Below, piece by piece: positions 25,332 to 34,521 of a stretch of 64,000 bases of DNA (position 1 is the stretch's first letter; each line of letters starts with the position of its first letter). The stretch covers positions 682,001 through 746,000 of the forward strand of contig CAWDDF010000003.1 of NCBI GenBank assembly GCA_963801035.1, written 5' to 3'. The translations under genes and the position numbers were made by a program. This stretch comes from JACCZX01 sp963801035 (GTDB taxonomy: Bacteria > Pseudomonadota > Gammaproteobacteria > Burkholderiales > Burkholderiaceae_F). Under the pieces are notes generated by a model. It saw nothing but the letters and a program-made list of their open reading frames with translations. It did not search any database and was not told the origin of the DNA.

Positions 25332-26561
25332 CTACAAACTTCGCGCGTCGTCGATCACTTTGCCATCATTAGGCAGCGATCCGGGTGCGAGCAATTCGAC
25401 CGCACCCCCTAGCTTTGTAATCGAACGCAGCGTCTCGCCGACCGCTCGCTGCAGCGACGGGTCGTGAGACTCCGACTCTGCACGCAACGTCATTGTGTCA
25501 ATCTCGCCGGCGCGCGTCACGACCAGTCGCAGCCGCTTTAACTCCGCATGGCGCCGCGCGACCTCAGCCATTTGCTCAGGCCGAACGAACATGCCTTTGA
25601 CCTTCGTTGTTTGATCGGCACGGCCCATCCAGCCCTTGATGCGCGTGTTGGTCCGACCGCATGGCGATAACCCGGGCAATATCGCCGACAAGTCACCGAG
25701 CGCCAGTCGAATCCAGGGGCGGTCCGGATCGAACGATGTGACTACGACCTCGCCCACTTCACCGTCGGCCACTGGGTTGCCCGTACCGGGCTGCACTATT
25801 TCGATCAGCACGTCTTCATTGACAATCAGGCCTTGGCGCGCCCGGCTTTCATACGCGATTACGCCGATGTCAGCGATCGCATAAGCCTGATAAGCATCGA
25901 CCCCGCGCGCCTTGATGTTTGCCTGAAGCGAGGCCGGGAACGCGGCGCCCGACACGACCGCCTTCTTGATTGAGGATACGTCTCGGCCACCGGCATCGGC
26001 AGCGTCCATAAGAATCTTTAGAAAGTCGGCGGTACCTGTGTAAGCAACCGGCTTCAGATGTTCGATCACATCGAGCTGTTGCTCGGTGTTACCCGGGCCG
26101 GCGGGAATGACCGTGCACCCAAGGCAGCGAGCGCCACCATCCATGATGAAGCCGCCCGGCACCAGGTGATATGAAAATGTATTCAGCACGATGTCGCCGC
26201 TCACAAACCCGGCCGCGTGCAACGCGCGCGACGCGTGCCATGCGTCGTCATGCTTACCCTCCGGTTCATAGATCGGCCCCGGCGACGCGAATAGCCGTCC
26301 GAATCGCTCGAGATCGCTCGCGATGAAGTCGCCGAAAGGCGCCTTGGCCTTTTGCAGCGCTGGCAACTCGGATTTGCGCAGTAGTGGAAGCCGAGCTAGC
26401 GCGGCACGGCTGTTGAACTGTGTGGTGTCGAGATCGCCCAGATGCCGCCGCCATCCTGGCGACTTCAATGCCTTCGCAAGCAGCCCCGGTAAGTGGCCCA
26501 TCAGGTCGAGCTCGCGGCGCTGCGGGTCGCGCGCCTCGCGGTTATCCAGGTGCTCTGTCAT
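25332..26561 (-). CDS. PaaK-like acyl-CoA (aromatic carboxylate) ligase
   Basis: A 409-residue member of the phenylacetate-CoA ligase branch of the ANL superfamily. Visible are the nucleotide-binding region TGTADFLKILMDAAD, the adenylate-contacting YAIADIGVIAYE, EVGEVVVTSFDPDRPWIRLALGDLSAI with the conserved RLALGD, and the C-terminal hinge GRADQTTKVKGMFVRPEQ. It would activate a carboxylic acid to its CoA thioester. It is the last gene of the importer operon (ligase - livGHMKF - lipoprotein - this gene), so it likely acts on the imported compound. The substrate is unknown; phenylacetate is only one option, as no paa oxygenase genes are present. Confidence 0.87.
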   Translation of the reverse strand: MTEHLDNREARDPQRRELDLMGHLPGLLAKALKSPGWRRHLGDLDTTQFNSRAALARLPLLRKSELPALQKAKAPFGDFIASDLERFGRLFASPGPIYEPEGKHDDAWHASRALHAAGFVSGDIVLNTFSYHLVPGGFIMDGGARCLGCTVIPAGPGNTEQQLDVIEHLKPVAYTGTADFLKILMDAADAGGRDVSSIKKAVVSGAAFPASLQANIKARGVDAYQAYAIADIGVIAYESRARQGLIVNEDVLIEIVQPGTGNPVADGEVGEVVVTSFDPDRPWIRLALGDLSAILPGLSPCGRTNTRIKGWMGRADQTTKVKGMFVRPEQMAEVARRHAELKRLRLVVTRAGEIDTMTLRAESESHDPSLQRAVGETLRSITKLGGAVELLAPGSLPNDGKVIDDARSL

Positions 26562-26573
26562 GGTCCGTTCGTT

Positions 26574-26777
26574 TTATTTGGCCGCCTCGTCGACCTCGCT
26601 CCGGCGGCGTTCTGCGTTCTCTCGCGCCGTATCGAGCTTCTTGTTGACCGGATCGATTGTCGTTTGACGCGTTGGCAGCGGGGTTTTGGCTGGTTGGTCG
26701 CTCTCGCGCGAGTTACACGCCGCAAGTGCGGCAGCGGCAATCAGAATAAGCAAACTCGCGAACAGATTTGCATACAT
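26574..26777 (-). CDS. Small lipoprotein
   Basis: A 67-residue predicted lipoprotein: hydrophobic signal LLILIAAAALAAC with lipidation Cys about residue 21, then a charged coiled-coil-like stretch (KKLDTARENAERRRSEVDEA). It sits 9 bases after livF and 12 before the PaaK-like ligase, so it belongs to the operon. I recognise no family. Confidence 0.7.
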   Translation of the reverse strand: MYANLFASLLILIAAAALAACNSRESDQPAKTPLPTRQTTIDPVNKKLDTARENAERRRSEVDEAAK

Positions 26778-26786
26778 CAGGTCGCC

Positions 26787-27612
26787 TCAAGCCAGCCAGC
26801 GCTTACGCCGCTTATAGAATTTCGCATCTCTGAAGCTTCTGCGTCCCGATGTGGAGACGCCGAGATAGAACTCCTTCACGTCGTCGTTTTCGCGCAGCGA
26901 GCGAGCTTCTCCATCCAGCACCACGCGGCCATTTTCGAGGATGTACCCGTACTTGGCGTATTTCAATGCCAGGTTGGTGTTCTGTTCCGCCAATAGGAAC
27001 GAAACCCCCTCCTTCGCATTCAGGTTGTGCACGATGTCAAAAATTTCCTCGACGAGCTGCGGCGCCAATCCCATCGACGGTTCGTCCAGCAGGATCATCG
27101 AAGGTCGCGCCATTAGCGCGCGTCCGATCGCCGTCATCTGCTGCTCGCCGCCCGACGTGTAGCCCGATTGGCTGGTGCGCCGTTGCTTAAGTCGCGGAAA
27201 ATACGAGTACACCTTGTCGAGATCGGCCGCCATGTCGGCGCGCGATGCTCCGCGTCCCGATGAACCGCGCGAGTACGCGCCGGTCAGCAAATTTTCTTCG
27301 ACGGTCAAGTGCGCAAAACAGCGGCGGCCTTCCATCACCTGCACGACGCCGCGCTTGACGAGATCGTAGGCAGTCAGACCCTGGATGCGCTCGCCCGCGA
27401 TATTCGATCGAGCCCTTGGTCACATCGCCGCGCTCGCCGTGCAGCAGGTTCGACACCGCGCGCAGCGTCGTCGTCTTGCCGGCGCCATTGGCGCCGAGCA
27501 GAGCGACGATGCCGCCTTCCGGAACGGTCAGCGACACGCCTTTGAGCACCAGGATCACATGGTTGTAGATGACCTCGATGCCGTTGACCAGAGAGAAGAG
27601 TAGCTGCGCCAT
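26787..27612 (-). CDS. livF: ABC importer ATPase LivF-like (one frameshift)
   Basis: An ATPase of about 274 residues. The N-terminal part from ATG 27612 has NGIEVIYNHVILVLKGVSL and Walker A LLGANGAGKTTT; the C-terminal part has the signature SGGEQQMTAIGRALM (unusual TSGGEQ), Walker B MILLDEPSMGLAP and the switch His region FLLAEQNTNLALKY. The halves are in different frames: one surplus base in the CCC at 27394-27396 must be removed, giving EYRGERIQGLTAYDLVKRG across the join. It energises the LivHM permease. The extended N-terminus matches a branch of Liv-type importers linked to CoA ligases. Confidence 0.88.
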
Positions 27613-27668
27613 GGCGTTCAGCAGCGCGGGCGTGCTGCGCGCACGCCCGCGCTCTCGGTTCTGAACGC

Positions 27669-29083
27669 TTACTTCTTCGCTGCGGTCGGCGCCGCCTTGG
27701 CGGGTGCCTCCGCTTCCTTCATCTCCGCTTCGCAGCTGCGGCGCGTGATTTTCTTTTCCGCCGCATACGCGTCGATGTGTCACGAATCAGCGGGCGGATG
27801 ATCTGCATGTCGGCTTCGTACCAATCGGACGTGTAGTTCCACTGCTTGCCGTCCCACTGATGAATGCGCGCTGCGCGCGAGCCTTCGTGATCGCGGCAGT
27901 TCGTGGCAAGCGGTCGCATCACGCCAGTCAGTCCGAGTGCATCGATGCGCTTGGCATCGATGTTCAGGTTCTCCAGGCCATAACGAACCTGCTCGCCGGT
28001 CAGCGGCTTCACGCCATAGCGCAGCTGCGCTTGCCGAACGCCTTCGACTCCCAGCATCGCGCTGATCATGCCGCGCGTGTACAGCACGGTGCCCACTTCT
28101 TCCTTCGGCCCGGTGCCCTGACCTTTGCCGTGAACCAACTTCAGGATGTCTTCGTGCATCTTCGCGCGGTCATCACTGTGCTGCAACGCCAGGCCGTTGT
28201 AGCCCTTGGCATCGGCGCCAACCGGTACGACATCGGGCTCGGCAGCGGCCCACCACACGCCGTACATGCGGTCACGCGGGAAGCCGGTCGCGACCGCTTC
28301 GCGCAGCGCGGTCGAATTCATCACGCCCCAGCCCCACAGGAACACATAGTCGGGACGGTTCTGCCGAATCTGCAGCCACGCGGCTTTTTGCTCGACGCCG
28401 GGGTGCGTGACCGGAATCGTCGTCAGCTCAAAGCCGTGCAGCTTTGAGCGCTCCGTCAGCAGCGGAATCGGCTCCTTGCCGTACGGCGAATCGTGATAGA
28501 CGAGCGTGATCTTCTTGCCCTTCAGCTTGTCGAATCCGCCGTTGAGTTTGGCGACGTGCTGCACCAGGATGTCGGCCGCGTCCCAGTACGTTCCGAGCAG
28601 CGGAAAGTTGTACGGAAAGACTTCGCCTTCGACCGAATCTGCACGGCCGTAGCCGGCGGTGATCATCGGAATCTTGTCGGCGATTGTCTTGTCGGTCAGC
28701 GCGAATGTGATGCCGGTGGAAAGCGGATGAAACAGCGTTGCGCCCGTGGGGCCCTTGCCCTTCAGCCGCTCGTAGCACTCGACGCCGCGATCGGTTGCAT
28801 AACCGGTTTCGCATTCTTCGAACGTGATCGTGACGCCGTTGATGCCGCCCTGCGCGTTGACCAGCTTCAGATAGTCGACGTAGCCGTTGGCCCACGGCGT
28901 GCCGTTTGGCGCATACGCACCGGTTCGATAACTGAGCACGGGAAAGAACTGTTCGCCCTTGCCGGCGCGCCGGCGCCTTTGGTTGCGCACCAGCCGGTGC
29001 CGACGCGCTAAGCGTCGACGGCGGCGGCGATTCCTGCCAACGCGTGAAATCGCGCCTGCCTTCGTTCGTTGCAAAACTGCCAT
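27669..29083 (-). CDS. livK: ABC importer periplasmic binding protein LivK-like (frameshifts at both ends)
   Basis: A periplasmic type-I binding protein of about 470 residues after correction. The intact core has EQFFPVLSYRTGAYAPNGTP, VNAQGGINGVTITFEECETGY, HPLSTGITFALTDK and DSPYGKEPIPLL. The N-terminus reads an Arg-rich nonsense stretch unless three single surplus bases between about 28975 and 29045 are removed; then a proper signal peptide appears, with LAGIAAAVALSASAPAGAQ. Near 27775-27783 another shift gives the true Lys/Ala-rich end (..AKAAPTAAKK, stop 27669). ATG 29083 has AGGAG nine bases upstream. It would deliver a carboxylate to LivHM. Confidence 0.87.
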
Positions 29084-29143
29084 CGATGTGTCTCCTGTTT
29101 GGTCCGGTTCGTTTAGATGAAGGCCATCCCGCCGTGGACCTCT

Positions 29144-30212
29144 TCAGTGCGGGAACGGCCAAAGCCGTAGCTTCTCTTTGCCAATTGCCCATAGACGCGC
29201 AAGCCCGTGCGGCTCAGCGATCAGGAAAAATACGATCAGGCTGCCGAAGATCATCGCCTCCAGGTGCGACGCCAGCGCGGTCGAGATCGGTACGCCGAAC
29301 CAGCCGGGAACCTGGTTCAACAGAATCGGCAGCAGGACGATAAACGCAGCGCCGAAGTATGCGCCGAGCAACGAGCCCATGCCGCCGATGATGATCATGA
29401 ACAACAGGTTCAGCGAAAGGTTGATATTGAACGCCAACGGCTCCCACGCGCCTAGGTGGACAAACCCCCACAAAGCGCCCGCCACGCCGGCATAAAACGA
29501 GCTGACCGCGAAGGCGGAAAGCTTGGCGGTCAGCGGCTTGATGCCGATCACCTCGGCGGCGACGTCCATGTCGCGCGTGGCCATCCAGGCGCGGCCGATG
29601 TGACCGCGCACCAGATTTTTCGCGGCCAGGGTCAGCACGATCGCGATCGATAGCACGAACAGATACTTGTCAACCGGCGAATCCACCGTCCAGCCGAACA
29701 TTTCGATCGGCGACAGTCGACACCGAGCCCGACGGCGCATAGTTGGTGAACCACTTGACTCGCGCGAACAGCCAGTCGATGAAGAACTGCGCCGCCAGCG
29801 TGGCCACCGCGAGGTACAAGCCCTTGATGCGCAGGCTCGGTATACCGAACAGCGCTCCGACCAGCGCGGCGATACCCGCCCGCCAGCACCAGCAGCGATC
29901 AGAAAACGGCATGCCGTCGACGCGAATCATCAGGTTGTACGCGGCGTAAGCGCCGACCGACATGAACGCCGCCGTTCCGAGCGAGATCTGGCCGCAGTAA
30001 CCGACCAGCAGGTTCAGCCCGATCGCCGCGATCGCCAGGATCACAAACGGGATGATCAGCGCGCGAAACATGTAGTCGCTCGCGAGCGCCGGCACCGCCA
30101 GGTAGGCAAATGCGATCAGCCCGATCACGAACCAGCGGTCTTGCGCGATCGGCAGCAGCTGCTGATCGGCGGCGTAGCTGGATTTGAACTGGCCGTTTTC
30201 TCGATAGAGCAT
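29144..30212 (-). CDS. livM: ABC importer permease LivM-like (frameshifts)
   Basis: An inner-membrane permease of about 354 residues after correction. Conserved blocks include NLLVGYCGQISLGTAAFMSV, GLYLAVATLAAQFF, GRAWMATRDMDVAAEVIGI and the family end FFLIAEPHGLARLW. Between 29877 and 29910 the read protein has FSDRCWCWRAG; dropping three single bases gives PFLIAAVLAGGIAALVG, a normal membrane segment. A further surplus base near 29716 joins NYAPSGSVS to LSPIEMFGW. The gene is 9 bases after livH. Partner of LivH. Confidence 0.87.
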
Positions 30213-30220
30213 GCAATCGT

Positions 30221-31234
30221 CTAGACACGGTCGATGTGCTTCTCTCCGAACAACCCCTCGGGCCGCACCAGCAGGAACAGCAACGCCAGCACGTACGCGA
30301 ACCAGTTTTCGATGCCGCCGCCGGCCAGATCGAACTGCTTGACCAAAATCGGGCCGAGGAACACTTCGGCGAATTTTTCACCGACTCCGATGATCAGCCC
30401 GCCGAGAATCGCGCCCGGCACAGATGTAAAGCCACCGAGAATCACGACCGGCAGCGCCTTTAGCGCGACCAGCGATACCGAGAACTGAACTCCTAGCTTT
30501 GAGCCCCATACGACGCCGGCGACCAGTGCCACAAAGCCGGCGACCGTCCAGACGATCACCCAGATGCGATTCAGCGGAATACCGATCGATTGCGCGGCCT
30601 GATGATCATCGGCCACCGCGCGCAGTGCGCGCCCGGTTGGCGTCTTCTGGAAAAAAAGTGCGAGTGCGATGACCAACAGCGCGGCGGCCGCGGCAGCCAC
30701 GAGATCTTCGGTGTTGATCAGGATGCCGCCCTGGAAGATGTTTTCGGCCACCAGCACAGGCGTCTTCGGCAATCCGGTATCGATCTGATAAATATCGCTG
30801 CCCCAGACGGTTTGCCCGAAGCCGTCGAGGAAAAACGAAACTCCCAATGTCGCCATCAGCAGCACCACGGCGTCCTGATTGACCAGGTGCCGCAATACAA
30901 GTCGTTCGATCAACCACGCGAGGATCGCCATCACACCGATCGCCAGAAGGAACGCAACCGGCAACGGCATCACCTCACTCATGCGCGCCACCGCCAGCGC
31001 CCCGAATAACACCATCGCACCTTGTGCGAAGTTGAAAACCCCTGACGCTTTGAAGATCAGCACAAGACCCAACGCCACCAACGAGTACAACACGCCTGAC
31101 ATCAGCCCACCGAGCATCACTTCGAAGTAGAAGCCGGGGGCACTGATGCCGGTCGCAAGCGGCAACACCATGCCTATCACCAGCGCAACAATCAGCGCGA
31201 CGACCGCCCAGTTCTTGAGCAGATAGGCGCCCAT
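30221..31234 (-). CDS. livH: ABC importer permease LivH-like
   Basis: A 337-residue inner-membrane permease, intact. About eight hydrophobic segments; the conserved GGLMSGVLYSLVALGLVLIF, FNFAQGAMVLFGALA, AVADDHQAAQSIGIPLNRIW (cytoplasmic coupling loop) and ILGGFTSVPGAILGG are all visible. The start ATG overlaps the livG stop as TGATG. It is somewhat longer than amino-acid LivH (about 308), with an extended N-terminus, as in importers associated with aromatic or other carboxylates. Confidence 0.93.
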   Translation of the reverse strand: MGAYLLKNWAVVALIVALVIGMVLPLATGISAPGFYFEVMLGGLMSGVLYSLVALGLVLIFKASGVFNFAQGAMVLFGALAVARMSEVMPLPVAFLLAIGVMAILAWLIERLVLRHLVNQDAVVLLMATLGVSFFLDGFGQTVWGSDIYQIDTGLPKTPVLVAENIFQGGILINTEDLVAAAAAALLVIALALFFQKTPTGRALRAVADDHQAAQSIGIPLNRIWVIVWTVAGFVALVAGVVWGSKLGVQFSVSLVALKALPVVILGGFTSVPGAILGGLIIGVGEKFAEVFLGPILVKQFDLAGGGIENWFAYVLALLFLLVRPEGLFGEKHIDRV

Positions 31235-32028
31235 CAGTGCGCGACGCCGAGGTATGCGTCGATGACGTTTTGGCTGTTACGAACCTGGTCGGGCATTCCG
31301 TCGCCGATCTTTTTGCCATAGTCGAGCACGACGACGCGGTCGGAGATATCCATTACCACGCCCATGTCATGCTCGATCAGCACGATCGTTGTTCCGAACT
31401 CTTCGTTGACGTCGAGAACGAAGCGGCACATGTCTTCTTTTTCTTCGAGGTTCATGCCGGCCATCGGCTCGTCGAGCAACAGCAGCTGCGGCTCCATCGC
31501 CAGCGCGCGCCCAAGATCGACGCGCTTTTGCAAGCCGTAGGGCAAGCGGCCGACCGCTGTCTTTCGATATGCCTGAATTTCGAGGAAGTCGATGATGTGC
31601 TCGACGAACGCGCGGTGACGCAGCTCTTCGCTCCGCGCGGGCCCGACATGCAGTGCCTGCCAGAGCACACCCGTGTTCATTCGCAGATTACGGCCCGTCA
31701 TGATGTTGTCGAGCACGCTCATGCCCTTGAAAAGCGCCAGACTCTGGAAGGTACGTGAGATGCCGGCTGCGGCGGCTTCGTGAGGATCCATGTTTGCGCG
31801 CACCGTGCCGCGAAACGTGATGCGCCCTCGTTGCGGTGTGTAAACGCCATTGATCACGTTGAGCATCGAGCTCTTGCCGGCACCGTTCGGGCCGATGATG
31901 GCTCGAACCTCGTGCTCATAGACGTCAAACGACACTTGCTGCAGGGCTTTGACGCCCCCGAACGCCAGCGAAACGTCTTCGACATTCAGCAATACTTTGT
32001 TCGCGTCGCGAGGGTGCGCGCGACTCAC
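31234..32028 (-). CDS. livG: ABC importer ATPase LivG-like
   Basis: A 264-residue ATPase. Walker A IIGPNGAGKSSMLN, a divergent signature region LPYGLQKRVDLGRALA, Walker B LLLLDEPMAGMN, D-loop and the switch region VLIEHDMGVVMDI are visible. I chose GTG 32028, which overlaps the upstream stop (GTGA) and has GGAGGG six bases before it; longer starts would run into the small membrane gene. It works with LivF on the LivHM permease. Confidence 0.92.
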   Translation of the reverse strand: MSRAHPRDANKVLLNVEDVSLAFGGVKALQQVSFDVYEHEVRAIIGPNGAGKSSMLNVINGVYTPQRGRITFRGTVRANMDPHEAAAAGISRTFQSLALFKGMSVLDNIMTGRNLRMNTGVLWQALHVGPARSEELRHRAFVEHIIDFLEIQAYRKTAVGRLPYGLQKRVDLGRALAMEPQLLLLDEPMAGMNLEEKEDMCRFVLDVNEEFGTTIVLIEHDMGVVMDISDRVVVLDYGKKIGDGMPDQVRNSQNVIDAYLGVAH

Positions 32029-32273
32029 CGCTTGCCCTCCTGATTCGTCTCCGCCGGCTCGTCTTTCATGCTCCACGCCGAGTTTGCGGCGCGCTTGATC
32101 TCGTGTTTCGGCTTGCCCGCTTTATGGGCGGCCTCCATCACGAGATACAAGAACGTGAAGATCAGAGCAAAGCCAACGAGAGCGAGCAACAGCTGACGGT
32201 TCGCCAGCGACCACGCGGCAAGCGCGATTCCGACCAGCAGGCACGCGATGGCGGCCATCGTGCGCGGGGTCAT
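32025..32273 (-). CDS. Small two-span membrane protein of the importer operon
   Basis: An 82-residue protein with two adjacent hydrophobic segments (MAAIACLLVGIALAAWSL and LLLALVGFALIFTFLYLVM), then a charged cytoplasmic tail. It lies between the first CoA ligase and livG, overlapping the livG start. No family recognised; a GTG three bases upstream is an alternative start. Location suggests an accessory role to the importer, which is inference. Confidence 0.65.
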   Translation of the reverse strand: MTPRTMAAIACLLVGIALAAWSLANRQLLLALVGFALIFTFLYLVMEAAHKAGKPKHEIKRAANSAWSMKDEPAETNQEGKR

Positions 32274-32280
32274 CACGATG

Positions 32281-32396
32281 CACCCTGGGCGCTACGCGCC
32301 GTCCCGCCCGGCGGGCTCATTTGCTCCCTGGCGCTGCGCGCGGTCCCTCCGAGAGGGACTGCGCCCTCCTTCGGACGGCCGGGCGAAGGGCTCATC
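32281..32396. repeat. GC-rich intergenic element with nested inverted repeats
   Basis: Two imperfect tandem units (about 45 bases each) start with CTGGGCGCTACGCGCCGTCCC-like and CTGGCGCTGCGCGCGGTCCC-like sequence (shown shorter: GGCGCTACGCGCC and GGCGCTGCGCGC). Inside are GTCCCTC-CGA-GAGGGAC (32343-32359) and CCCGCC-C-GGCGGG hairpins. It separates the ligase gene from the rest of the operon and codes for nothing I recognise. It resembles mobile intergenic repeats of beta-proteobacteria, by inference. Confidence 0.5.
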
Positions 32397-32397
32397 A

Positions 32398-34347
32398 CTA
32401 GGCCGCCTTTTTCAGCGCGGGAAATACTTCGGCATCGATTACCTTCAGCGTTGCGCTGATCTTGCCGGTACGACCGTCCTCGAATTTGACTGCGGTTTCG
32501 ACGTATTGCTCATTCAAACCGCGATACATCGCGTCGACCAGTTGATTGAACTTTTCACCAATAAAGCGGCGGCGCACCTTGCGCGTGCGCGTCAGCTCGT
32601 CATCGTCAGCGTCAAGTTCCTTGTGCAGCACGATGAAGCGATGAATCTGCGCATTCGCGAGCGCGGGATCGTTGGCGAGATCGGCGTTGACCTTACCGAC
32701 GGCATCGCGAAGCAGCTCCAGGACTTCGGGCTTCGCCGCGAGATCGGTATAGCCGGCATACGGCAGGTTATGGCGCTCGGCCCAGTTTCCGACGGCTTCC
32801 ATGTCGATGTTCAGAAACGCAGTGACCATCTGTCGTTGATCGCCGAACGCCACCGCTTCCTTGATGGTGGGAAAAAACTTCAGCTTGTTCTCGATGTACT
32901 TCGGAGCGAACAAGGTTCCGTCGGCGAGTTTGCCGACGTCTTTTGCTCGATCGATGATCTTCAGGTGTCCGCCTTGATCGAAGTAGCCCGCGTCGCCCGT
33001 GTGAAACCAGCCTTCGGCATCCTTGGCTTCGTGCGTCGCCTCCGGTGCCTTGTAGTACTCGCGAAAGAGCCCAGGCGAGCGGATCAGGATTTCGCCCGCA
33101 TCGGTCAGCTTGATTTCAACGCCTTTAACCGGCGGACCGACTGTGTCGGCCTTGACGCCGCCGTTTTCCTGCACGCAGACAAAAACGGAAGTTTCGGTTG
33201 AGCCGTACAGCTGCTTCAAGTTGATACCAAGCGAGCGATAGAACGTAAATAGATCAGGGCCGATCGCCTCACCCGCGGTGTAGGCAACTCTGACGCGACT
33301 CATGCCCAGCGAATTGCGCAGCGGCGCATAGACGATCACGTCCCCGAGCGAATAAAGTAGCCGGTCGGCAAAGCCGACCGGCACCTTGTCCAATAACCGC
33401 CCGCCCACGTTGCGCGCGACGTCCATGAAATAGTGAAACATGCGGCGCTTTATTGCTGAAGCGTCTTCCATGCGGATCGTCACCTGCGTCAGCAATGCTT
33501 CGAGCACGCGCGGCGGTGCGAAGTAGTAGGTCGGGCCGATCTCGCACATATCGGCGGTGACCGTTGCTGCCGACTCAGGGCAATTCACCGTAAAGCCGCA
33601 CACCAGCCACTGCGTATACGAAAAAATATTCTGTCCGATCCACGCCATTGGCAGATACGCGAGTACCTGCTCATCCGAAGTCAGCGCCTCCATTTCAGCG
33701 CCAGCACGTCCGGCCGCTATCAGGTTGTCGTAGCCAAGCACGACACCCTTCGCGTGTCCGGTGGTACCCGAGGTGTAAAACATCGCGCCGACGTCGGTCG
33801 CTCGCCCTTTTTTTATCTCGTCCTCAACAACGGTGGGCTGCTGCTGCAGCAACTGTCGGCCGCTCGCGCGCAACGCTTCATACGACTGCAGGCCAGGCTG
33901 CTGATAGTTGCGCAGACCGCGAGGGTCGTCATAAAAAATGTGCTTCAGGTGCGGGACCTTCGCACGGATCTCAAGCACCTTGTCGACCTGCTCCTGATCC
34001 TCGACGACCGCGAAGTGAATCTCGGCGTTATCAAACACAAATTCCATCTCGGCGGCGGCAGCATCCTCGTACATCGGCACCGGTATGCCACCCAGACATT
34101 GCACCGCGGTCATCGTGAAGTACAGGCGCGGACGGTTCTCGCCGATGATTGCCAGATGCCGGCCACGCTTGAAGCCGGCTTGAAGCAGCCCCGCCGCCAC
34201 CTCGCTTACCTCTTTCTGCATCTGTTGCCACGTCCAGCTTTGCCAGATCCCGAGATCCTTTTCTCGGATGGCGATAGCACGCGGTCGCGTGCTCGCGTGG
34301 TGTGCGAGTAAGCGCGGAAAAGTATCAGCGCCGGGCGCCGAGTTCAC
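32398..34347 (-). CDS. Long-chain-type acyl-CoA synthetase (AMP-binding)
   Basis: A 649-residue ANL-superfamily ligase. The P-loop-like MFYTSGTTGHAKGVVLGYDN (about residues 188-207), the YGSTETSVFV adenylate motif, the GWFHTGDAGYFDQGGHLKIIDRAKD hinge region and KYIENKLKF near the C-terminus are present. It forms acyl-CoA from a free acid with ATP. GTG 34347 has AAGGAG eight bases upstream. It is the first gene of the importer operon and divergent from the Crp/Fnr-type regulator. That the operon has two ligases suggests it handles more than one acid or an acid and its product. Confidence 0.9.
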   Translation of the reverse strand: MNSAPGADTFPRLLAHHASTRPRAIAIREKDLGIWQSWTWQQMQKEVSEVAAGLLQAGFKRGRHLAIIGENRPRLYFTMTAVQCLGGIPVPMYEDAAAAEMEFVFDNAEIHFAVVEDQEQVDKVLEIRAKVPHLKHIFYDDPRGLRNYQQPGLQSYEALRASGRQLLQQQPTVVEDEIKKGRATDVGAMFYTSGTTGHAKGVVLGYDNLIAAGRAGAEMEALTSDEQVLAYLPMAWIGQNIFSYTQWLVCGFTVNCPESAATVTADMCEIGPTYYFAPPRVLEALLTQVTIRMEDASAIKRRMFHYFMDVARNVGGRLLDKVPVGFADRLLYSLGDVIVYAPLRNSLGMSRVRVAYTAGEAIGPDLFTFYRSLGINLKQLYGSTETSVFVCVQENGGVKADTVGPPVKGVEIKLTDAGEILIRSPGLFREYYKAPEATHEAKDAEGWFHTGDAGYFDQGGHLKIIDRAKDVGKLADGTLFAPKYIENKLKFFPTIKEAVAFGDQRQMVTAFLNIDMEAVGNWAERHNLPYAGYTDLAAKPEVLELLRDAVGKVNADLANDPALANAQIHRFIVLHKELDADDDELTRTRKVRRRFIGEKFNQLVDAMYRGLNEQYVETAVKFEDGRTGKISATLKVIDAEVFPALKKAA

Positions 34348-34482
34348 AGGTTTGTCTCCTTCATTGCGCGATTTGTATCGCGTCGCTCGTTATGCACACC
34401 TTAAGCGAGGTAGCTTACTTCACAGATCGCAGAATGCCGATGCACGGACAATCCCGAACGGTAAAGCGCCACTATTGTGCAA

Positions 34483-34502
34483 ACTGTCGCCGGGGCGACA
34501 GT
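34483..34502. promoter_or_regulatory. Operator-like palindrome upstream of the Crp/Fnr-type gene
   Basis: ACTGTCGCCGGGGCGACAGT is a perfect inverted repeat (9-bp arms, 2-base centre), and flanking GCA/TGC extend it. It lies 19 bases before the regulator start and 136 bases before the divergent ligase gene, so autoregulation plus control of the importer operon is likely. Confidence 0.55.
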
Positions 34503-34521
34503 CTGCGCGAGAATGCGGGTC

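Noticed and set aside
32248..33201. A 317-codon plus-strand frame opposite the acyl-CoA synthetase
   Set aside because: Antisense to conserved ligase motifs and begins within a repetitive element.
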